From positions 1-64,000 of the forward strand of contig JAUJYZ010000708.1 in assembly GCA_033675265.1 (NCBI GenBank): DNA of 64,000 bases, given 5' to 3'. Positions 44,628 through 57,572 of this stretch are shown here, piece after piece. A program made the translations under genes and the position numbers. The notes beneath the pieces are model-generated. The model searched no databases. It saw only the letters and a list, made by a program, of their open reading frames with translations, and was not told the origin of the DNA. How positions within the stretch are numbered: position 1 is the first letter of the stretch; each line of letters opens with the position of its first letter. The stretch comes from Actinostola sp. cb2023. Taxonomy: Eukaryota > Cnidaria > Anthozoa > Actiniaria > Actinostolidae.

Positions 44628-45989
44628 TTAAGAGGCCGTCTCCCTAAAAACCACCCACTCAAATTCGCGCCTAAAATAATTTTTCCTGAAACTCTAGCGA
44701 CTGAAAGACTTCATCAAGGTTAGTACTAAAACAGGTTTGGTTTGGTTCAAAATATTTTTCTGGCGGCGTTAGAAACCGCCAAACATTTTGACCAGCCAGG
44801 GCCCAGTAGCGACGTCTCAAAACTTGAAATTAGGCATTATTCGTGGCGCTGTAGAAACTTCAATTCGCATCATCAGGCAATGAATTTCATGTCAAATTGC
44901 TCACATATCTTTCTAGTTTTCCTAGTAACTGAGATGTATTTCCTCAATTTAACCGTTGAAGCAAAAACAAGCATATTGTGACCCCTACTAATCACCACGG
45001 ATTGAGGGCTCGAAATAACCTCGATTGAGACGCTGATTTCGCGAAAGTGGCACTTATCTGGAAACTCTAGCCTATGCAACCAAAAAGTACAGTCCTTTAT
45101 TGATACAAATATGTAAAAACCTGTGTACGTTTTCAATATTTCAGAAGTTATGGCCATTTTTATAAGCACACGTGCAACATTTTGTGGTTTTCTGGTAGGT
45201 GCAAAATCGGACTCTCTCAAGCAGAGTTAATTGAAAATAGGGCTTACCTTGCTTCCCAGCTCAAGGATATTTCCTTATTCATCCATACTTGAATCCTTCA
45301 GATACTTAAATTCACAAGTAGATCCTGTTAGAAGGTAGGCATTCCCTTCGTAACTTGAAGACGGCCATTGTTGAATCGCCTGTCAGCGAGCCAGAACTCG
45401 AAATCATGACTTCTTTTCGCGCTGAATAATTCTTGCGAGATCAATTAAGTGCTGAATTATTTTGAGAATTAAAAAATGAACAATCAAAGACTTAATTTTG
45501 AGGAGAAAGTCAACATTTTAGGGCTCTACATCGAAGAAAACTAGCCATCTAGACCCTCCATGTGTGTTGTTGCTTCCACAGAGGTCCGCTTAAATGAGTG
45601 AAACCGCTGGTGGAATGTATCGACACAACAGCGCGCACACAAACTTGGGCCTATGATCGTCATCTATCAGTTAAATCCTACTTCTTTTTATGCGAAAATA
45701 TTTGTCGCTTAACAAGATAATTCCAGACTTTTTAGTTTTTATCAAAATATCACTGACATGTTACCGATTTGCCATATAATAAATAAATAATACAGCGATA
45801 TTTTTTGAAATCCAATATGATTTAATACATATCATATCATTACATGACAGCCGTCTATTGTCATGATGAGTTCAGTATCTGTTATCATAGTGCAGGAATA
45901 TGGTGCACAAATTGTACAGAATTGTTCAGTTTTTGGTTACAAGCATGAAAATTGGCACAACGATAGAAGACCACATGCTGACTAATTTC

Positions 45990-46500
45990 TGATGTAGCGC
46001 CACGCCCAAAAATGATTACTTCCAGTTTTACAGCAGTGGAATTAATTTTCTCTTAAAATTAGATAAGAGTGTTGCATTAACAAGGATATTCCATAAAATG
46101 CAATATATTTTATGAGTACCGTCCTCTCCACATGACCAGCTATAGTACCACGCCCTATTATCCATACTTCCAGTTTTATATGAATGGAATTTATCACAAT
46201 AAAAATTAATAAAAACAATTGTTTCCTTTCACACTTCCACCATCAATTAATTCTATCTGATCAAATGTTATATGCTCTTTCATTTCACATGTAGCGCCAC
46301 ACCCAAAAACTGATACTGCCAGTATAAATACATAGGAATATTTTATGTTCTTAAAATATAAAGATTATTAACCTTGTTTTTTAAGCTGATGAGGTAGAAT
46401 CGGACCGAAATGATAAAATACCAGTCATGGCCACGCCCTTTCATCGCTACTTCCAGTAATACTATACGGTGGAGTTAATTATCTCACTGAAAAGATAATT
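45990..46500 (+). repeat. Subterminal repeat array, unit 140-153 bp, about four copies
   Basis: The pair CCACGCCC then ACTTCCAG recurs near 45994, 46147, 46291 and 46431 inside the TIR, each followed by an AATT-rich spacer. The right TIR has the same array inverted (47930-48380). Such arrays could be transposase-binding sites (inference). Confidence 0.65.
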
Positions 46501-46659
46501 TTATTAATTTTATGTTAAATAAGGTTTGGAGTATGTATGATCTGACTCTTTGATGATAAAAATCCTTGAAAATCATTGCAGTTTATTTGTAAGAATCAAT
46601 AAATCCTTACTCTTTTTAATAATTTATCAAGTTAATCAATCCTGTTCACAATAACCTAC

Positions 46660-47672
46660 ACACTTACACTTGGCTGTGCACTGAACTGAGCTGCATTTGG
46701 ATGCATTTGCAACGACCCTTGCATCCCTTGTCTTGCTGAAATCCACACTTGATCAGGTGGCTCTACACACCTTAGAAATCTCCTGCTTGGTTGTCTACAG
46801 TGGCTTCCATTCATCATTTACATCAGATTTTGTCCATCCCCATTCAGATAGGGAGGGTTGTAGGGAGGGTTGTAGCTGTAACGACTGTCCCCAGCAATAG
46901 ACATTATGCATAATGACGTAATATGACTACAACTACCAGAATGCTTTGCACATCTTCTTTTGTGAGATAATTAGTACCCTTTGTCTTAGTGAATTGTGAG
47001 CTGTTTATTAAGCATTACTTGGCAGCTAAAACTGAATTACGTAATTTACCATTGAATGAATTACCTCACGAGCGAATACAAATCTAAAAAAATAAAGAAA
47101 ATTCGCAAAGCATTCTGGTAGTTGTAGTCACATTATTACGTCATTATGCTTAAGGTCTATAGCCTAATTGATTGGCGGAGGAATCAGTGGTATCCATCGA
47201 CTCGGCCGTTTTTGAGAACATCTCCTTTCAAGTACTCGTTTTGCAGTATAGTAGTAAAACAAAACGCTCTTGCTGGATGGCATGTTGTTGTAATAGGTTT
47301 TCACTCAAGGCTTCCAATGCTGGTGTGACTACCTCGAATGACTTCCAAGTTTCCCAGGCAGAGCATTTCCCCTTTCCAGCGAATTATGATATTTGATCGC
47401 AGCCAGTGAAGGCCGCATGGAAAGCAGGAAGTGCCGCAGCTTTGTTAGGGCCTATTGCTCTAACAACTTTATGAACTGCATGCAGTAAGGTGGAAAGCTT
47501 TTCCTGTGCCCATTGCAACCCACAGTTCTTCTGCCCCAATTCAGTTGGTAAACGTGACCACGTCAGTGTCTTCAGTAAAGCTAAAAGGTTTCTGACTTCA
47601 GTAGATGGCGCAGTCCTTGCAATGAAGAAGAAGCCTAATTTCGCGTGCTTTATGCCTAGTAATCCATACTAA
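46660..47672 (-). pseudogene. Decayed transposon ORF, C-terminal part
   Basis: Minus strand from 47672: KAAALPAFHAAFTGCDQIS, a stop, then FAGKGKCSAWETWKSFEVVT, matching the LPxFHALTGCDTxSxFxGxGKxxAWxxW pattern common in ORFs of cnidarian mobile elements. After the MITE at 46900-47160 it resumes with EWGWTKSDVNDEWKPLWTT and then, in another frame, a Cys-rich end (GCKGRCKC). Stops, frameshifts and the MITE insertion show that it is dead. The catalytic identity of the family is not certain from this piece. Confidence 0.6.
46900..47160. mobile_element. MITE inserted in the decayed ORF
   Basis: Inverted ends: CATAATGACGTAATATGACT, ACAACTACCAGAATGCTTTGC-like at the left; the inverse, GCATTCTGGTAGTTGTAGTC then ATTACGTCATTATGC, at the right. 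TA flanks are likely. Confidence 0.8.
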
Positions 47673-49180
47673 AGATGTTATGATGCAACATCATTGCTTT
47701 TCAGTGTAATCGTGAATAAATTAGGTATTACGAGCTTCACGTGTCATACTTAAAAAAAACGTGCAAGAAAAAAATCACATCACGTTTCATCACCTGCGAT
47801 CATTGAACATTATAGTAATATTAAAGTTCTACAAAAATTCACAAAGTTCATATGATAGTAGCTATATTTTAAAATTAATAAAATTATCTTTTCAGTGAGA
47901 TAATTAACTCCACCGTATAGTATGACTGGAAGTAGCGATGAAATGGCGTGGCCATGACTGGTATTTTATCATTTCGGTCCGATTCTACCTCATCAGCTTA
48001 AAAACAAGGTTAATAATCTTTATATTTTAAGAACATAAAATATTCCTATGTATTTATACTGTCAGTATCAGTTTTTGGGTGTGGCGCTACATGTGAAATG
48101 AAAGAGCATATAGCATTTGATCAGGTAGCATTAATTGATGGTGGAAGTGTGAAAGGAAACAATTGTTTTTATTAATTTTTATTGTAATCAATTCCGTTCA
48201 TATAAAACTGGAAGTATGGATAATAGGGCGTGGTACTATAGCTGGTCATGTGGAGAGGACGGTACTCATAAAATATATTGCATTTTATGGAATATCCTTG
48301 TTAATGCAACACTCTAATCTAATTTTAAGAGAAAATTAATTCCACTGCTGTAAAACTGGAAGTAATCATTTTTGGGCGTGGCGCTACATCAGAAATTAGT
48401 CAGCATGTGGTCTTCTATCGTTGTGCCAATTTTCATGCTTGTAACCAAAAACTGAACAATTCTGCACCATATTCCTGCACTATCAGTGTTATCTCAACCA
48501 CAACTAATCATAGGCAAAGCTAGCGATGCCCTTCGCCGCGGTCTCGGATGAAACGTCGCCCCGAGCACGCGCCGAAGAGCAACGGTGGACTCTCGAGCAT
48601 GGAGATATATAGGCTATACGTTCTTGAAAGTAATTCATATTACTTTAGCTGATTTCTGAATTCCAGTACCATTTCGTCCTCCCTCAGGCATACATACATA
48701 CATATGTCGGGCATTTGACATTTATGTCCAGCTAGAGCGTTGCTAATGTCCCACAATGGCGTTAGCATGCGCAATTGAAAGCAATTATATGTTACTGTAT
48801 GGCTCAGTCAATCCCAACGATGGGGCATTTTGTGGAGAAAGGCTGCCCCGGGGTAGGGCATTTGTCATTTACTCAAAAGTAGGAATGTTGTACTAGTTCT
48901 TAAAAATTATCAGGTGCTCTTAAAAATATTTAATATTGCAAAATAATAATTCGAAACGTCAGGTAGCGCCTTACCGCCACATATTTGTATTTTCGTTTCA
49001 ACGTGCGATTTTATGAGTTGTGCAATAATCAACTATGGACGACTCTGTCACTCAGTAAGCTGCAAGATTTCTGCGGTACCGATAGCGCTTTTGATGTCAC
49101 TGAATTGATTACAAAAACTGGCTTGGGAGAATATGCATGTGATTTCTATTAGTTCCCAGGGTGGGGCATTTGCACTCTTA

Positions 49181-49623
49181 GGCCCCGTCCACACTACTCC
49201 GTTTTCGTTTGAAAAGGAATACTTTTTATGCGTTTTTACCGAGCATCCACGCTAAAACGATCGAATTAAAACGGAGATGTTTATCTATGAAAGCGGAGAC
49301 TTTTGAAAACGCAGGTCTATCGTTATAGTGTGGACGGCAAAAACGGAGCTTTTCAGAAATGCTTACGTCACAACCGGAGCTTTTCAGAACCCAGCCCCAG
49401 TTTCCCGCGGGAATAGCCGATAGTATCGCTGGCGCTACTGGAGAATGCGTATTTGAACAGAAGAAACGTCGGAGCAGAGCCTGGTGACGAAAACGCATCT
49501 TTGGATCATCGTTTTCATCCCCAAGTGTGGACAGTCGAAAACGATGTGAAAACGCTAGTGTGGACGCAGAGCTTTTTATCCTTTTTCCTTTTTTTCAAAA
49601 AACGGATTAGGGTGGACGGGGCA
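49181..49623. mobile_element. MITE, TTA target duplication
   Basis: GGCCCCGTCCACAC at the left and GGGTGGACGGGGCA at the right, flanked by TTA on each side. Interior rich in GTTTTCG/CGAAAACG words and GTGTGGACG. Confidence 0.8.
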
Positions 49624-49808
49624 TTAATAAACTCTTACCGGAGCCCCACTGCATGTGGGGATTTTGTACTGAATTATGAGCTGACCCCACCATGGTGATT
49701 AGCAACTGTTTCGCTATGCGGCGGCTGCCATTGGCTTCAACTGATCTTTGTTTTATATTGACTTCTCATGTTACAGATTCTGAAGATATTATGTTTGAAA
49801 TTTAAATA

Positions 49809-49948
49809 CAGTTGAACCTCCCGTTGCGACCACTCTCGTAAGCGACCACCTCTCCTGAGCGACCAGTTTTCCAAAATATAGTTGGAACCTCTCGTAAGCG
49901 ACCACAAAGCTTGACATTTTGGGTGGTCGCTTACGGGAAGGTCGACTG
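49809..49948. mobile_element. 140-bp mariner-type MITE, TA target duplication
   Basis: CAGTTGAACCTCCCG at the left and CGGGAAGGTCGACTG at the right between TA dinucleotides (49807-49808, 49949-49950); internal TAAGCGACCACC words in both orientations. Confidence 0.85.
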
Positions 49949-51920
49949 TAGTACAAAGTTTTCAGTAAGTTACGATTACATATTTACCCGGTGGCATCTT
50001 GATTTTCGCTGCTAGCGACGTAACCGTTCATTAGTGATGATCAATTATTATCAATATTAGCAGATTAGTACATTTCGTTGATAACGAAACAGCAACGCTC
50101 TGGAAATAAATGTCAACCGCTGGAATTCACTGAGCTATTACTTTTAAATGGATCTAAGAAGGGGAAACACACTCGCATTCAGAAATCAGCGACAGTAATA
50201 ATTGACTTCAAGAACGTATAGCCTACCGGTATATATATCGCAATACGTACCAAAACATACTGTAGTCCCAGCCTAAATTTGTGAAAAAAAACTATACATT
50301 CTGAAATTATATTGTTGAGCGACAAATATTTTAGCATAAAAAGAAGTAGGATTTAATCTTTTCGCTGATAGATGACGATCATAGGCCCAAGTTTGTGTGC
50401 GCGCTGTTGTGTCGATACATTCCACCAGCGGTTTCACTCATTTAAGCGGACCTCTGTGGAAGCAACAACATGCACATCGAGGGTCTAGATGGCTAGTTTT
50501 CTTCGATGTAGAGCCCTAAAATGTTGACTTTCTCCTCAAAATTAAGCCTTTGACTGTTCATTTTTTAATTCTCAAAATAATTCAGCACTTAATTGATCTC
50601 GCAAGAATTATTCAGCGCGAAAAGAAGTCATGATTTCGAGTTCTGGCTCGCTGACAGGCGATTCAACAATGGCCGTCTTCAAGTTACGAAGGGAATGCCT
50701 ACCTTCTAACAGGATCTACTTGTGAATTTAAGTATCTGAAGGATTCAAGTATGGATGAATAAGGAAATATCCTTGAGCTGGGAAGCAAGGTAAGCCCTAT
50801 TTTCAATTAACTCTGCTTGAGAGAGTCCGATTTTGCACCTACCAGAAAACCACAAAATGTTGCACGTGTGCTTATAAAAATGGCCATAACTTCTGAAATA
50901 TTGAAAACGTACACAGGTTTTTACATATTTGTATCAATAAAGGACTGTACTTTTTGGTTGCATAGGCTAGAGTTTCCAGATAAGTGCCACTTTCTCGAAA
51001 TCAGCGTCTCAATCGAGGTTATTTCGAGCCCTCAATCCGTGGTGATTATAGTAGGGGTCACAATATGCTTGTTTTTGCTTCAACGGTTAAATTGAGGAAA
51101 TACATCTCAGTTACTAGGAAAACTAGAAAGATATGTGAGCAATTTGACATGAAATTCATTGCCTGATGATGCGAATTGAAGTTTCTACAGCGCCACGAAT
51201 AATGCCTAATTTCAAGTTTTGAGACGTCGCTACTGGGCCCTGGCTGGTCAAAATGTTTGGCGGTTTCTAACGCCGCCAGAAAAATGTTTTGAACCAAACC
51301 AAACCTGTTTTAGTACTAACCTTGATAAAGTCTTTCAGTCGCTAGAGTTTCAGGAAAAATTATTTTAGGCGCGAATTTGAGTGGGTGGTTTTTAGGGAGA
51401 CGGCCTCTTAAGTGCCGTTTAATTAAGGGTCTCAAGCAATTAATTCTTGTATGATAAATTATGAATTTTAAGATATGCATGCAGAATTCACAGCCGTAAT
51501 TAGATGCTTAGCCGACTATAATAAGTTGTTTATTATATATTTTGTCAGAGAAACTATAGCTATTCTGGTGAAAGAAAAACAACAAATTACAGTGAAAACT
51601 TGGACATGTCTGTATGTCAGCGTGCTAGCTGACTGGTCAATGTTCATCACACGATTCTGAATGAATGAATGAAAAGCCAGTTTGAAGTAACTATAGATAT
51701 CCCAATTACGGCCCCATGTTTTGCGCGTTCTTGTTCATATTTCATGCGTTCTTTGACAAAAAATATAATAATATATTATATTGCTTTATTAACAGCCGAT
51801 TGCAAAAATTATGTAAATCATATATATCAGTATATCGGGTGCATTAATACATATGTACATATAAATTACCCATGCACAGTATTAAAAAATAAATTAATGC
51901 ACTTGCAATATTATACATAC

Positions 51921-53914
51921 CCATAGTCAATTCCAGATTTTTCTGATCCACTTTTAATAACTTTTTTCAATATATTTTCACAGGGAAGTGAAAGAATTGA
52001 CAAGCCTCTTACCGCTCTGAATGCTGCAGGTGATCTTGTGTAGATTGCTAAAGCTTAATAATATTGGTATATATAAATATACAGCCTTTTGCAAAAATTC
52101 TGTCGCGACCAAGTATATCAGTATATCACTATATCACTATATATCCGCGTGAGTTCCGCACGCACGCTACCCGTACACGCATTTCAAGATGGTTGACTGT
52201 ACAAGCGTGGATTGGAGAGCCATGAATACGATACAAGCTACACACGAACGTTATTTTGACATTCATTTGATAGTATAAATCTTCGGGTATATAGTGATAT
52301 ACTGATATACTGATATACTTGGTCGCGACAGAATTTTTGCAAAAGCCTGTAAACAAAACTAAATAAATAAATCATTATATATAAGACTGAATGCCAGAAT
52401 TAAAAGAAATATATATCTACTCTGTATATATCTATTTAATGCTTTAGCATATACAGATCATTATAAGTGCATGAAACATTCATTCAATTCATTCATTTCA
52501 TACCATAATGTTGTGTAAATTTGTACAATAATATTCACTTAATTTCTACAGTATTTGGTTAAAGTTTCTGACCTGCAGGCATGACTGATAAATGTCACAT
52601 AAATTGCTTACCAACTCTTAAAGTACTAATAGACCACCGGTTTCCTCTTTTTCCAGTAACTATATATTAGAAGTACAGAGAACATGAAAATAGACAACAT
52701 TTAAAATTATTTTCAGAATGAGAATGTGAAATAATAATATTCTAACTTTAGAGAAAGGAAATTTTTTTTTTTTTTTTTTGAGCAAGAAGAAAAATATCAA
52801 GAATATTACTTACAAAATGTACAATAATAAATTATTATTATTATTATTATCATTATTATTATTATTGTTTATTGTTTATTTTATTAATATATTATATTAA
52901 AGCTTACACACCATTTTGTTGCTGATCTCTTATTAGCTCTGACTTCTCCTGGTTCCATATTTCCTTCAATAGATCACCACGTTTCACAGTTTTCCCCTTC
53001 ACTCTGATGTTTCCAAATTCGTTTGCTTCTATGGCTACTCTTTCAAGCTCTTGACCTTCTTCGCTAACTAATTCGCACAGTTCGGCCATTTCCTTGCTTT
53101 GTTTGGATGTCAGAAGCACACTGGTCTTCTTCCTATATCTTGCGGCCGTGTTAGATAGCTTAACTCTTTTTTGTTTTCTTCTTAGATGTCTTGCCTTCTT
53201 GCTGACTGGACTTAAATATTTATCTGGAAGATGACTTGCTTCCGATTGGCGTTTCCGCCGTTGTTTTTCTGTGAGATTGTGCCGTCTCTTCAATCGCAAA
53301 TCTACATACCCTCTTTGCTTGTAACACGAAGCACAGCTATCATTGTTGCCATTAGCTCTCCTTAAATTAGGTTGGGGTCTAAACCACATGGCGCATCCTT
53401 GGCTGCGGATATTTTCTTCTGGCCATTGTGTCATTCTCAAAGATTTTGGCAAATATCCTAATTGATTTTCTAGGTTTTTGTAGCTTGGGTCGTCCAGACC
53501 GGGACAAAGCACATGAGCGTCGCTCAGCATCTCTGCTGCCAGCGTGATGACAGTTTCAACTGCTGACTCGTTTACTACTAAGCTTATCTTCCCCTCCGCA
53601 ATTACATCAACATTTGACTTCCATTCCCCTGCTGCAGATATAACCAGGCGTATTGGCTTGAAGGGACCGGCAACAGCACTGTAATGGCAAAACGTTTGTG
53701 ATACAAGAAGAAAAGTTCCTCCTTCGTCTTTAATGGAAGTGACTTCAGCCACGAGATGTTTCGGCCAAATATCACTTGAGTTGAGAAAACTGCAGAGATC
53801 TTCCATTTTCTTCTTTTCTTCTTGGAACTTCAAGCCCTGTCCTTCCTTACTTTCGATGTTTTTTCTTGCCTTATCGGCCAAACAGGAAAGTAGTTTGCTT
53901 CTCACCTCGGCCAT
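51921..53914 (-). pseudogene. P-element-like transposase gene, right-arm copy truncated after exon 2
   Basis: Exon 1 (53914-52912) is fully open here for about 334 codons, unlike the left-arm copy, with one Val-to-Ile change near residue 104. Exon 2 (52047-51921) is intact, with donor TATGG before GTATGT. Exons 3 and 4 have no counterpart because the arm ends at 51486. If translation ran through the exon 1 donor, the frame would end three codons later (NGV then stop). The protein would lack the RNase-H-fold catalytic region. Confidence 0.6.
52081..52349. mobile_element. MITE with TATATCAG ends, right arm
   Basis: Mirror of 40972-41240. Confidence 0.85.
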
Positions 53915-54604
53915 TTTGACAGGAAAAACTCACGACTCTCACTCAAACACTCTCATTATACCTCACTATTCACTCTAAACTCTCACTCTCATACCTCACT
54001 ATTCCTTCGACTGGTGTTCAAAACTCAAATTTCAGGAGTCCATTAGTACTTTTCCGTCTATTTTTGTTTGTTTTCGTCTTTTTCCCCGTCTATTTGTTTT
54101 GCAACAAGCGACGCAGCCATTGTTGTTTTTGTTTTGGTTGTCACCCAAAGCACGGCAAGCAAATCCAATTTAGACTTCAACCAATCAGGTAACGAGTTTG
54201 AGTTTTCGTGCGCTATCATTGGCTGATCGTGCTTTTCTAAAAATAGCTCACTCGCTAATCTGATGTACGACTATTATATTATACAGATGGACACTTCTAG
54301 TTATGTACTTCTGGTATAACGTCTTCCTTTTTGTGTTTTGATTCTCTTGTTCCTCGCTAAAGATATATGATTGTACTCGTCAGTCACTTTGACAAACCAG
54401 TCGCTCGCCATTTTGACTTCGGTTGTAACGCGCGTCAAGTGAGCGGGAAAACATCGGAAGTGACATCATCGATATCTTCACGTGTGAGGATATGGAAAAT
54501 ATGTCACAGAAGTCCCGGATGAAGTTCGTACGGAAAATTTCGCAGTAAAACACTAGTGTCTATATGATAAATTTGCTTATCGAAAACAAATCCCATGTTT
54601 TAAG

Positions 54605-54905
54605 CCATGGAAAACAGAGGATTTACAAAAACCCTATTGAAATTTGCTACGTTATGTAATTTTCATAGAACCATCTCCAAATTCGTGGATTTTCCAGATA
54701 TATTGTTTGACGTACGTATAATCCTTGTCTTTCTTCAAAAAAATGTCATTGGAAAAGATTATCAGCAGCTCCAACATCTAGTAAGGCGAAAAATTAGGAA
54801 AAACGATTTCTCCTATATGTATTTACTGTATTGAAATTTGGTACGTTATGTAATTTTGATAGAATCATCTCCAAATTCTTTGATTGTCCAGATTTTGTGA
54901 CGTAC
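54605..54905 (-). repeat. Two-copy tandem duplication, right arm
   Basis: Mirror of 37725-38030. Confidence 0.7.
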
Positions 54906-54929
54906 AATCCTTGGCTTTCTTGACACTAA

Positions 54930-55349
54930 TTAGCCACTTTAGAAACGAGTGAAGGACTGGGAACGAGTTTTAAAAATTAATCTAATTAAAAAATGAACCC
55001 CATCACATGAAAGAGCATATCAGAATTAGTACGTTTTAGGAGTTTGATAGGGTTTGGAGAAGCAGCAACTGAACTGCAGACATTTAAAAACTGCAAAAAT
55101 TACAAAGAAATGTATGATTACTCGGTACAAGCGTCCCTACTAAACATACATTTCTTTCAGGAGCCTGTTTCTTTGTAATTTTTGCGAGTTTTGGAAAGCT
55201 GTTACTCGTTCAATATCAAACAAAACCTTTTGAAACTTGGTAATAATGCTAATTGTGATATGCTCTTTCTTGCGATGGGGTTCATTTTTTAATTAGATTA
55301 ATTCTCAAAACTCGTTCCCAGTCCTTTACTCGTTTCTAAAGTGGCTAAT
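54930..55349. mobile_element. 420-bp MITE, right arm
   Basis: Mirror of 37285-37706. Confidence 0.85.
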
Positions 55350-55671
55350 AACTACAGTTCTTATTTTTGCGAATCTTTTTTAGTGTTTTTTTTTTCAGCC
55401 ACGAGACTCGATAGTGCAATTTTCAGGCACGCCGGTATACCTTTTGGGCATGCGCTGTATATAAAATACACCTGACTTTTAGTTCCGTCATGCTCGCGGG
55501 CTCATTGGTGATAGAGCAAAAATGTTAATAAAGTAACTTTTGATAAATTTCTAAGAGTGCTTGTGGAGTGCTCGTATTATATCCGTAAAACAAAACAAAA
55601 CAGTACTTTATGGTGCTTTGTACCATAAGGTAAAGTACAAGGGCTAATTAATTATTTCGTACGGTTTTCTT

Positions 55672-55912
55672 GGGAAGCAAGGGTGGCCGAGTGGTGAGAG
55701 CCTCGGTCTGTCACCTCTGTGTCCCGGGTTCGATTCCCGGACCTGGGATCACATGTGATTTGAGTTTGTCAGTTCGTTCTCTCCCTTGCTTCGGGGGTTT
55801 TTCTCCGGGTACTCCGGTTTTCCTCCCTCAATAAAAACGATCTAGTGAGCTGAAAGTTGTATGCATAGAATATTAGAATGTAGTGGTAGTGTGTGTGAGA
55901 GTACAGTGTCCC
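55672..55912 (+). mobile_element. tRNA-derived SINE (copy B, right arm)
   Basis: A-box-like TGGCCGAGTGG (55684-55694) and B box GGTTCGATTCC (55728-55738), about 43 bp apart; tail as in the other copies. Confidence 0.85.
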
Positions 55913-55916
55913 CCAA

Positions 55917-56785
55917 TAGACCTTTTTCGAGATGCGATGGTCGCTGTCCAAAGTATCGCGGGCGAGCGTGGAAACGAGGCATATTCGGGCAAGAATGTAA
56001 TCAAACAAATCCTTTTCATCGTAAGAAAATGATAAAAGCTCCATATTTTGTGCGATATTGCCTTTCCACGAAGAATTCAAGTGTCTCACCTGTTTCTTTA
56101 CGATGTCAACAATGCATTACTGTAGTGTTTTGGCTGTGAAAACACCGAACATTAAATTGCCTTGTGTGAACAGGCTGCATTTTACTGAAGTTGTAGATAG
56201 TACGGTGCATGAGTGAGATTTTTAGTCCAGCCAGTCTTTAAGTTAGTGATTTATAATGGTAAATGAATGTTATCTTGGTGATGTTTCTTTGCAATTTGTT
56301 CATATCACGATTTTCTTTGCCAAGACTGGATGGCAGCTAGATATGATCAGCAAGTTTTCCATTGTATAAATAAACCTTTCTATTATTGTACCGCGTTGGT
56401 ATTCCCAAGTACGAGAGATATTCTTTCAAATCAGGCAGTGTACTGTTTAAAAAACGTAGAGTTTACTTGTTAGTTCTACGGAAAATTGTGTTACCTGGGA
56501 CATCGAGTTGTATCTTACGTTCGGTGTTCAGTTCACAGCCAAAAACACTACAAGAATGCCAAGTCATTGCTTTACAGGCGGCTGATACATTGTTGACATC
56601 GTAAAGAAACAGGTGAGACACTTGAATTCTTCGTGGAAAGGCAATATCGCACAAAATATGGAGCTTTTATCATTTTCTTACGATGAAAAGGATTTGTTTG
56701 ATTACATTCTTGCCCGAATATGCCTCGTTTCCACGCTCGCCCGCGATACTTTGGACAGCGACCATCGCATCTCGAAAAAGATCTA
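55917..56785. mobile_element. TIR transposon with 230-240-bp inverted ends, right arm
   Basis: Mirror of 35844-36712, with the same THAP-like start in the middle on the minus strand. Confidence 0.6.
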
Positions 56786-57572
56786 TTAGTGCGCAAGCGC
56801 TAGAACACATTGGACAATTAAATAAACAGTTATAATTATTTATTTTATTTTATTTTATTTCTCACTGGTCAGTTTAATGTTCACTGGTTTAAGATTTCGA
56901 ACATTCACGAACCACAACATTTCCATGCGTTTTTTGTACTATTGTGATCTTCCATCATAATTGAAAGAACAAACTTCAGCTCAGAAAAAAATAAAACAAC
57001 AGGGAAAATTCCAACTACAATATATGTGCTGACAAATATGCTTTTCATTTATTTTCGCCCCAAGCCATTTGTTGTCATTATTGGATCATTTAACTAATGG
57101 ATTCAACAACCTGACTCGCGGCGTTTCTGAAAGCGTTCCAGTTGCATGTAGGATATCACAACACGCCAAGTCATCGCTCAAGACAACAAGTGGCAAAAGT
57201 ATTGAATTAAATAAAAGACAAGTCATGGAAATAAAATCACCAAACTTCTTGATATAAAAACGGTAAAATGGCCCCACTAGGAGGATCATGGTATGTTTCA
57301 GTAATAAGTGTTCATTTAGTGCCTTAAAGAAGACTTCCCTCACGCTGTTTTCTAATAAAAGCCGCACTTTTAGTCTGATGTCTTAATTGAATAGTATCTA
57401 ATAGGCTTCCTAATGTATACTTTATTTACAAGACATTCATCAAGGCCTTAGATACATCATTGTATGCATAGGCAACACGAGGCAACTCAGGTTTTCATTC
57501 TTGCCTCGTCCGTCGTTAGAGCTTGGTTACGGCACTACTCATAGCAAATCCAACAACTGAGCCACGACGAGT

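Larger units (their letters stand above)
48600..50250. mobile_element. Secondary insertion inside the right TIR, with diverged inverted ends
   Basis: Left GGCTATACGTTCTTGAAAGT ... GCTGATTTCTGAA (48613-48663) and right TTCAGAAATCAGCGAC ... TTCAAGAACGTATAGCC (50180-50230) are imperfect inverted repeats. The block has no counterpart in the left TIR. It contains two younger MITEs and no clear ORF. Confidence 0.5.
44632..51407. mobile_element. 6.8-kb transposon with long terminal inverted repeats and TTAA flanks
   Basis: Both ends start GAGGCCGTCTCCCTAAAAAC reading inward and are flanked by TTAA (44628-44631, 51408-51411). TIR sequence pairs 44632-45725 with 50310-51407 and continues with 45870-46512 against 47873-48487, so the TIRs total about 1.7 kb, interrupted on the right by a secondary insertion (about 48600-50250). 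The interior of about 1.36 kb holds a decayed transposon ORF on the minus strand. A TTAA target is known for piggyBac and Kolobok elements; the superfamily here is unresolved. ORFs inside the TIRs (44873-45220 and 50817-51095) mirror each other and are probably not genes. Confidence 0.75.

Noticed and set aside
44873..45220. 115-codon ORF on the minus strand and its mirror at 50817-51095
   Set aside because: It lies inside the terminal inverted repeats of the TTAA element. The overlapping opposite frame is also open, and no family is recognisable.
55684..55740. Functional tRNA gene of Leu/Ser type
   Set aside because: A and B boxes are present, but no cloverleaf acceptor pairing is evident and the unit is followed by a SINE body repeated in several copies.
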